Shown: positions 6,736-11,006 of the stretch, one piece after another
Layout of the letters: each line of letters begins with the position of its first letter
How positions within the stretch are numbered: position 1 is the stretch's first letter
Assembly: GCA_040414495.1 (NCBI GenBank)
Contig: JBEDUI010000205.1
Coordinates: forward strand, 1 to 11,006
Origin: DATAVB01 sp040414495
GTDB lineage: Bacteria; Actinomycetota; Actinomycetes; Mycobacteriales; QHCD01
Length of the DNA stretch: 11,006 bases
Direction of reading: 5' to 3'
Program-made: the position numbers and the translations under genes
Notes under the pieces: model-generated
The model's input: only the letters and a program-made list of their open reading frames with translations
Databases searched by the model: none
What the model was told of the DNA's origin: nothing

Positions 6736-8438
6736 TGGCGTCCTCCCTCGACTCGACCGTTGACCTGGCCCATTACGGCGCGGTGTTGCTCCGGCGCTGG
6801 CGGGTCGTGCTCGCGATCACGATTCTCGGTGTGCTGGGGGTGGCGGGCTACCTGTTCGTGGCGGGCCCGACGTACCAGGCGACCGCGACAGTGTCGGTCA
6901 ACGCGATCACCTCCGACCCGTTCGATGCGACCAAAAGCGCCAGTCAGCTGCTCGACATGACCAGCGAGGCGCAGATCGCGCGCTCGGCAACCGTGGCGGG
7001 GCTCGCGGCCAAACACCTGTCCCCGGCCGGCGACCCAACCCAGCTGCGTAAACACGTCCAGGTGACCGCGCCGCCCTCGACCACGAACCTGCAGATCACG
7101 TACTCGGCCGACTCGGCCAAGACGGCCGCTAAAAACGCGAACGCGATCGCGGCCGGATATCTGGACTACCGCCGTTCGAGCGCGACCACACAACAAAAGC
7201 AGAGCCTGGCCAAGATTGCCACCAGCCTGGCCCAATTGCGCGGGCGGCTGGCCGGCCTGGAGGCAGTTCTCGGCGGTACGGACACCACCACGACTCGGGG
7301 CCGCGACGCCGACGCGTCCCGTACCGTCGTCACCAACCAGATCAACCAGCTGACTGCGCAGCAGAGCACACTGTCCACAATGGCGATCACGCCGGGCAAT
7401 GTGGTCAGTCAGGCCACCGCCCCGGACAGCACCAGCGCGCCGCGGCGGCCGCTGTATCTGGGGGCTGGATTTCTGGTCGCGCTGGTGCTCGGCTGCATCG
7501 GTGCGTTTATTCGGGAACGGTTTGATGACCGGGTGCAGAATGCGGCCGATCTGGCGCGCGCGAGTGGGGCGCCGTTTCTGGCCGCGGTGCAGGCCCGCCG
7601 GCGGACCAGCCCGCTAGTCCCGGTCGCGGTGCCGAATGAACGACGGCGGGCCGAGCCGTACCGGCTGCTACGAGCCCGGTTGCTCCCGGAGCTGAAACGC
7701 CGGTCGCTGCGTTCGGTATTGGTGGTGGACGAGAGCCGCGGTATCGACCCGGGCGCGGCGGCGAATATCGCGGTGGCCCTGGCCCGGGCCGATCACGACG
7801 TCGTGCTCATCGTGCCGGACTGGTCATCACCGCGGGCGGCCGCGCTGGCCACCGAATTGCAGCTGACCTCGTCCCGGAAAGGTCTGGCCGAGGTCGTTGG
7901 CGGCGAGCCGGCCGGGCCGGTATTACGCGAGTCCAGGGCGGCGCCGCGGCTGTCGGTGTTGGCCGGTGCGGCCGAACGGGACGAGCTGGATGCGCTGCTG
8001 GCCGGCGACCGGTTCGGCGCAGTGGTGGGCGAGCTCACCGCGTCCGACTGGTTCGTGATCATCGACGGTTCGGCCCGGCTGTCCCGGCCCGACCTGTTGG
8101 CATTGGGCACCGCGGCGGCGGCTTCGTTGATCGTGGCCGACCGGGCCGGCACCCGGCGGGCGGCCGTCGCCGCGATCACCGATGAGTTACGGCAACTGGG
8201 CAATGCCGTACTGGGGTGCCTGCTGGTCCGCCGCGGGCCCGGGCGTTCGGGTACGGCCCGGATCGACCCGCCAACCGTCGCCGCTGTCGATCCGTTCGCG
8301 TCTGCGGGACAGTCCCCCTCAGGACAACCTGCTTTGGGTCAGCCCGCTTTGGGGCAACCTTCTTTGGGGCAACCATTTTCGGGTCAACCTGCTTCGGGGC
8401 AGCCTTCTTCTCCGCAGCCCGCGTCGGGACAGGCATGA
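6735..8438 (+). CDS. Wzz/BY-kinase-like polysaccharide co-polymerase with degenerate nucleotide site
   Basis: This 567-residue inner-membrane protein should control polysaccharide chain length. An N-terminal segment STVDLAHYGAVLLRRW leads into helix 1 (about 24-43). A periplasmic-type domain follows, including a probable coiled coil (about 150-215). Helix 2 is LYLGAGFLVALVLGCIGAFI (240-259), followed by RERFDDRVQ, as in tyrosine autokinases. The cytoplasmic half (about 325-500) keeps the kinase fold pattern: VLVVDESRGIDPGAAANIAVALA, DVVLIVPDW and WFVIIDGS. Walker A has lost its glycine-rich GKS/T, and no tyrosine cluster is present. Instead residues 523-567 are nine five-residue units ending in GQP or similar. 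Phosphorylation-driven cycling is therefore unlikely. The ATG at 6735 is chosen over an in-frame GTG at 6672 because the protein then begins like its family. Its stop overlaps the next gene as ATGA. Confidence 0.88.
   Translation: MASSLDSTVDLAHYGAVLLRRWRVVLAITILGVLGVAGYLFVAGPTYQATATVSVNAITSDPFDATKSASQLLDMTSEAQIARSATVAGLAAKHLSPAGDPTQLRKHVQVTAPPSTTNLQITYSADSAKTAAKNANAIAAGYLDYRRSSATTQQKQSLAKIATSLAQLRGRLAGLEAVLGGTDTTTTRGRDADASRTVVTNQINQLTAQQSTLSTMAITPGNVVSQATAPDSTSAPRRPLYLGAGFLVALVLGCIGAFIRERFDDRVQNAADLARASGAPFLAAVQARRRTSPLVPVAVPNERRRAEPYRLLRARLLPELKRRSLRSVLVVDESRGIDPGAAANIAVALARADHDVVLIVPDWSSPRAAALATELQLTSSRKGLAEVVGGEPAGPVLRESRAAPRLSVLAGAAERDELDALLAGDRFGAVVGELTASDWFVIIDGSARLSRPDLLALGTAAAASLIVADRAGTRRAAVAAITDELRQLGNAVLGCLLVRRGPGRSGTARIDPPTVAAVDPFASAGQSPSGQPALGQPALGQPSLGQPFSGQPASGQPSSPQPASGQA
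8301..8435 (+). repeat. 15-bp in-frame tandem repeat (GQP repeat tail)
   Basis: Nine contiguous 15-bp units fill the last 45 codons of the chain-length gene: SAGQS, PSGQP, ALGQP, ALGQP, SLGQP, FSGQP, ASGQP, SSPQP, ASGQA. The inner units are close to CTTTGGGGCAACCTT at DNA level. The product is a proline/glutamine/glycine-rich, probably disordered cytoplasmic tail where autokinases carry their tyrosine-rich tail. Confidence 0.92.
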
Positions 8439-9172
8439 GCGTTCGCCGCCGTACCGTGCTGGGCGTCCCGCTGGACAACTGCTCGAGTACGCAAATCGTC
8501 GCCACGATCGAGTCCTGGGTGGACACTCACCAGCAGGAGATCGCGGTCGGTGTCAACGCGCATGTGGTCAATCTGGCCGCGAGCAACCCCGATTTCGCCA
8601 AGCTGCTGGGCGGTTCGGGATTGAGCTACGCCGACGGGCAGTCGGTGGTGTGGGCCAGTTCGCTGCTCGGTCACCCGGTGCCGGAACGGTCGGCCACCAC
8701 CGACCTGATTTATCCGATCGCGCAACTGGCGGCGCGGCGGGGATTTCCGGTATTTCTGCTTGGCGGTGCGCCCGGGATCGCCCAGCAGGCGGCGGATCGG
8801 CTGGCGGGGCTTAATCCGGGACTGCGTATCGCGGCCCGGCACGGGTATTTCTCCGACGCCGAGAATTCCTCCGTAATTGCGGAGATCAATGATTTCGGTA
8901 CGCAGATTCTCTTTGTGGGGCTGGGCGATCCGCTGCAGCAGGAATGGTCACATGCGAACCGCCCGGAATTGACCGCGCCGGCCGTGCTGACCTGCGGTGG
9001 TCTGTTCGACTGGGTGGCCGGCACCCGGCGGCGGGCGCCGACATGGCTGGCCCGCATCGGCCTGGAATGGTTGTGGCGGCTGCTGTTGGAGCCGCGCCGG
9101 CTGTGGCGCCGATACGTCCTGGGCAACCCGCGTTTTCTCTACCGGGTTATCCGGGAAATGCTCTCCACGTAA
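8435..9172 (+). CDS. WecG/TagA/CpsF family (GT26) glycosyltransferase
   Basis: This 245-residue enzyme should transfer a sugar (an N-acetylmannosamine-type residue in studied members) from a nucleotide donor to a lipid-linked acceptor early in glycan assembly. Conserved blocks in order: VGVNAHVVNLA (38-48), LSYADGQSVVWAS (63-75, D67 being the probable catalytic base), PERSATTDL (83-91), FLLGGAPGIAQQAA (107-120), LFVGLGDPLQQEW (159-171), CGGLFDWVAGTRRRAP (187-202) and a basic, hydrophobic C-terminal appendage EWLWRLLLEPRRLWRRYVLGNPRFL. That tail is the feature that anchors TagA to the membrane. Length is normal. The ATG overlaps the upstream TGA, so it is coupled to the chain-length gene. The frame is open upstream through the repeat array, but that is a shadow. 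The last 34 bp overlap the convergent APS kinase gene. Confidence 0.93.
   Translation: MSVRRRTVLGVPLDNCSSTQIVATIESWVDTHQQEIAVGVNAHVVNLAASNPDFAKLLGGSGLSYADGQSVVWASSLLGHPVPERSATTDLIYPIAQLAARRGFPVFLLGGAPGIAQQAADRLAGLNPGLRIAARHGYFSDAENSSVIAEINDFGTQILFVGLGDPLQQEWSHANRPELTAPAVLTCGGLFDWVAGTRRRAPTWLARIGLEWLWRLLLEPRRLWRRYVLGNPRFLYRVIREMLST
9139..9172. other. 34-bp convergent coding overlap
   Basis: The WecG-like gene (TAA at 9170-9172) and the APS kinase gene (TAG at 9139-9141, minus strand) read through each other's 3' ends. There is no room for an intergenic terminator, so each transcript should run into the antisense of the other. Confidence 0.85.
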
Positions 9173-10695
9173 CCCATCGAAATCAGCAAACGCAGCACCT
9201 GCTCGACCGATTCCACAGTGGACTCGCTGGACGTGTCCAGGGTCAGTTCAGCATCCTCGGGTATTTCGTACGGGTCGGAGATCCCGGTGAATTCCGGAAT
9301 GATGCCGGCGCGGGCCTTGGCGTACAGGCCTTTGCGATCGCGGGCCTCGCAGACCTCCAACGGCGTCGCTACGTGCACGAGCAGGAAATCGCCGACCTGG
9401 CTGACCCGTTGTCGCACCTCGGCGCGGGCGGCTTTGTACGGTGCGATCGGCGCGCACAGCACGATGCCGCCGTGCCGGGCTGCTTCGGCCGCGACAAACC
9501 CGATGCGGGCGATGTTCAGGTCGCGGTCGGCCCGGGAAAATGTCAATCCGGCCGAGAGCAGACGGCGTACGACATCTCCGTCGAGCAGGGTCACGGTGCG
9601 GTCGCTGACCTCGGCCAACGCGTCGGCCAGACCACGGGCCACAGTGGACTTTCCGGACCCGGACAGCCCGGTGAAGAACACGACGACGCCGCGCCGGTGT
9701 CGGGGCGGCCGGGCATTCTGCAGTACCCGGGCTATTTTTTCCGAGACCAGGTCGGTGGGCGGCAGATCGGCGCCGTCGTCCAGCAATCGGGCCAGTTTGG
9801 CGTGTTGGTCGCTGGTGTCGGTGCCGGGAACAGTTGTCGTGGGCCCGTCCGGCTCAATGTTGCCCGGCTCAATGCTGTCGCGCTCGCTGGTGTCGCGCTC
9901 AATGCTGCCTGGCTCCGTACTGCCACGCTCAGCGCTGCCGGGGTCAGTGTTGCCCGGCTCCGCGCTGCGACGCTCAGCGCTTCCGCGGTCAGTGTTGCCT
10001 CGGGACGATCTTTCCGGCTCTGCCTCGGCCCCGGGCACGTACAGGTGGCTCGCACCGTAATTACTCGCCACCATTTCCAGCAACCACGGCGAGTCCACAA
10101 TGGACAATGGAATGGGGACGACGAGCGTATCGTCGGGAAGGTCGTGGCGGGCGGCCAATGCGGCTTTCACAATGGCGTCGGGCGAGAGCCGGAAATTCGA
10201 CGCTGGCTCGGGATTGCCGGTCGCGGGGAACAGTACGATCCTCGCCCCGAGGCGTTCCGCGTTCGCTGTCAGCTCGGCGATTTCGGTGCTGAGCAGGGGA
10301 GCGGCGGTGACGTAGGCCAGGCTCGGCCGACCGGCCAGAATTTTTGCCACGTCGGCAGCATTGCGGTGCAGGCGTCGGAACGCGCCAAACTCGGTCGGGC
10401 GCAGGCGCGTCACCGGGCCGGCGGCGAATCGGCGACCGTCGGCAGACGAGACCTCGGTGACCTGCAGTTCGGCCAACGGCGCGCCCTCAGGGTCAGTGAG
10501 CGTGACCGCGTCGCCGGGCAGCACGTCATCCGGCACAGCGAGGGTGACCGGGAGTGGCCAACGGGTGCCGTCGGCCAACCGGCCGGTCCGCACCTCGCTT
10601 GCTGTGGGGAACCCGGCCAGCGGGGCGTAGGCCCTGTCCAGCAACAGTTCCAGGTCGGCCAGCTCACGCGGCGACGGGGTCAGCGTATGGCTCAC
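9139..10695 (-). CDS. Adenylyl-sulfate (APS) kinase fused to a degenerate ATP-sulfurylase-like domain
   Basis: This 518-residue protein should make PAPS from APS and ATP. The C-terminal APS kinase (about 335-510) is intact: Walker A FTGLSGSGKST (341-351), LLDGDVVRR (370-378), FSRADRDLNIARIGFVA (386-402), CAPIAPYKAARAEVR (414-428), and KGLYAKARAGIIPEFTG (455-471) followed by SDPYE. The N-terminal ~220 residues resemble ATP sulfurylase: a PUA-like start, FGAFRRLHRN where the HxxH motif belongs, and LLEMVASNYGASHLYVPG where the GRDHAG motif is expected. Both catalytic motifs are lost, so sulfurylase activity is doubtful. A ten-unit five-residue repeat (232-281) joins the halves. The GTG start has GAGGA (10704-10708) 8 nt upstream. 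It stands alone on its strand, convergent with the WecG-like gene. It probably supplies the sulfotransferase; a role in general sulfate assimilation is the alternative, and no cysD/cysN is in view. Confidence 0.9.
   Translation of the reverse strand: MSHTLTPSPRELADLELLLDRAYAPLAGFPTASEVRTGRLADGTRWPLPVTLAVPDDVLPGDAVTLTDPEGAPLAELQVTEVSSADGRRFAAGPVTRLRPTEFGAFRRLHRNAADVAKILAGRPSLAYVTAAPLLSTEIAELTANAERLGARIVLFPATGNPEPASNFRLSPDAIVKAALAARHDLPDDTLVVPIPLSIVDSPWLLEMVASNYGASHLYVPGAEAEPERSSRGNTDRGSAERRSAEPGNTDPGSAERGSTEPGSIERDTSERDSIEPGNIEPDGPTTTVPGTDTSDQHAKLARLLDDGADLPPTDLVSEKIARVLQNARPPRHRRGVVVFFTGLSGSGKSTVARGLADALAEVSDRTVTLLDGDVVRRLLSAGLTFSRADRDLNIARIGFVAAEAARHGGIVLCAPIAPYKAARAEVRQRVSQVGDFLLVHVATPLEVCEARDRKGLYAKARAGIIPEFTGISDPYEIPEDAELTLDTSSESTVESVEQVLRLLISMGYVESISRITR
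9853..10002 (-). repeat. 15-bp in-frame tandem repeat in the APS kinase gene
   Basis: Ten contiguous 15-bp units encode RGNTD, RGSAE, RRSAE, PGNTD, PGSAE, RGSTE, PGSIE, RDTSE, RDSIE and PGNIE. This is a charged, glycine/serine-rich, probably disordered linker between the sulfurylase-like and kinase domains. It begins just where the sulfurylase GRDHAG loop should be. The units are more diverged than those in the kinase and chain-length genes. Confidence 0.9.
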
Positions 10696-10703
10696 GGTCC
10701 CGA

Positions 10704-10708
10704 TCCTC
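10704..10708 (-). promoter_or_regulatory. Ribosome binding site of the APS kinase gene
   Basis: GAGGA on the minus strand lies 8 nt ahead of the GTG at 10695, supporting that start. Confidence 0.6.
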
Positions 10709-10790
10709 GCATGGCGCCGGGCTCGGGTTTGACGTCGGCCCTCAAGCCTCGCTGGCCCCGGCTCGCTTGCCGGCTGTGTCGTTCGCGCAC

Positions 10791-10822
10791 CGTCTTGCTT
10801 GTCGGTCGTCTTGCTTGTCGGC
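10791..10822. repeat. Two-copy 16-bp direct repeat
   Basis: CGTCTTGCTTGTCGG occurs at 10791-10805 and 10807-10821, separated by one T. A diverged relative (CTCGCTTGCCGG) lies about 30 bp before. No function is evident. Confidence 0.7.
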
Positions 10823-10876
10823 CGCCCGCGCCGGATCAGCGCCTGGGCCTGAGTGACCGGGTCGAGCGCGCAAGTC

Positions 10877-10932
10877 CATGATCGTGAGTGAATGTGGTAG
10901 CGAAATCCGTACCAAATCTACTCACGATCATG
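10877..10932. repeat. 56-bp palindromic element with perfect 13-bp arms
   Basis: CATGATCGTGAGT (10877-10889) and ACTCACGATCATG (10920-10932) are perfect inverted arms. Inside them, TGGTA (10895-10899) pairs with TACCA (10910-10914) around a 10-nt loop, so the whole could form one long interrupted hairpin. There is no T-run after either side, which argues against a terminator. A dispersed intergenic palindrome or a two-site operator is more likely. Confidence 0.75.
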
Positions 10933-11006
10933 AGCCAACCTCCCGCCGATGTGTGTCGGCCGTACGGCTTCGTCGCGCGCCGCTGCTTGGGATGATCGTG
11001 ATGGCG

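Larger units (their letters stand above)
10696..11006. other. Non-coding region upstream of the APS kinase gene
   Basis: No supported gene is seen. Besides the kinase ribosome site, it holds a 16-bp direct repeat (10791-10822) and a long palindrome (10877-10932), both listed separately, and a further ATGATCGTGA at 10992-11001 near the window end. The kinase promoter must lie here but I could not single out a convincing -10/-35 pair. Confidence 0.55.

Noticed and set aside
8216..8434. 73-codon upstream extension of the WecG-like frame
   Set aside because: It is the out-of-frame reading of the chain-length gene's 3' end and repeat array; the ATG at 8435 gives the family's normal length and an ATGA overlap.
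578..10104. Recurring short motif TCCACNGTGGA / TCCACAATGGA (for example 578-588, 876-886, 9212-9222, 10094-10104)
   Set aside because: All copies are inside coding sequence and several are explained by Ser-Thr-Val/Met-Glu/Asp codons; without a genome-wide count there is no reason to call it a site.
10692..10712. Six-codon frame (ATG at 10712) overlapping the APS kinase GTG
   Set aside because: It has no ribosome site of its own, and the GAGGA within it is well placed for the kinase GTG.
8944..10881. 645-codon open frame on the plus strand
   Set aside because: It is antisense to the APS kinase, whose motifs are unmistakable, and it overlaps the WecG-like gene in another frame.

Overview
The window is about two thirds G+C, with GC-rich third codon positions, frequent GTG/TTG starts and ATGA stop-start overlaps. 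This fits a high-GC actinomycete; I cannot name the genus. It holds most of a cell-surface or exopolysaccharide assembly locus of the Wzx/Wzy type, with sulfation genes built in. No rRNA, tRNA, CRISPR array or complete insertion sequence was seen.

Layout. Positions 1-405 are non-coding and repetitive: a duplicated hairpin segment, then a 38-bp tandem repeat. Next is a tightly packed minus-strand operon, in transcription order: GT2 glycosyltransferase (6426-5473), Wzy/O-antigen-ligase-like protein (5469-4000), Wzx-like flippase (4003-2465), PAPS-dependent sulfotransferase (2468-1572) and an aminoglycoside-phosphotransferase-like kinase (1566-406). A divergent control region (6427-6734) carries strong inverted repeats and separates this operon from a plus-strand pair: a Wzz/BY-kinase-like co-polymerase with a degenerate nucleotide site (6735-8438) and a WecG/TagA/CpsF glycosyltransferase (8435-9172). 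A minus-strand APS kinase with a degenerate ATP-sulfurylase-like N-terminal half (10695-9139) converges on the pair and overlaps it by 34 bp. Positions 10696-11006 are non-coding, with a direct repeat and a 56-bp palindrome.

How the genes could work together (inference from families). WecG adds an early sugar to a lipid-linked primer, the GT2 enzyme adds another, the flippase exports the repeat unit, Wzy polymerises or ligates it, and the Wzz-like protein sets chain length. The APS kinase makes PAPS, which the sulfotransferase uses to sulfate the glycan or a glycolipid intermediate. The priming phosphoglycosyltransferase and sugar-nucleotide genes are not in the window.

Most unusual: three unrelated genes (kinase, Wzz-like protein, APS kinase) each contain an in-frame 15-bp tandem array encoding a different five-residue repeat. 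The first 71 codons of the Wzy gene coincide with a 219-bp segment bounded by near-perfect 21-bp inverted repeats, resembling a MITE domesticated as an N-terminal extension.
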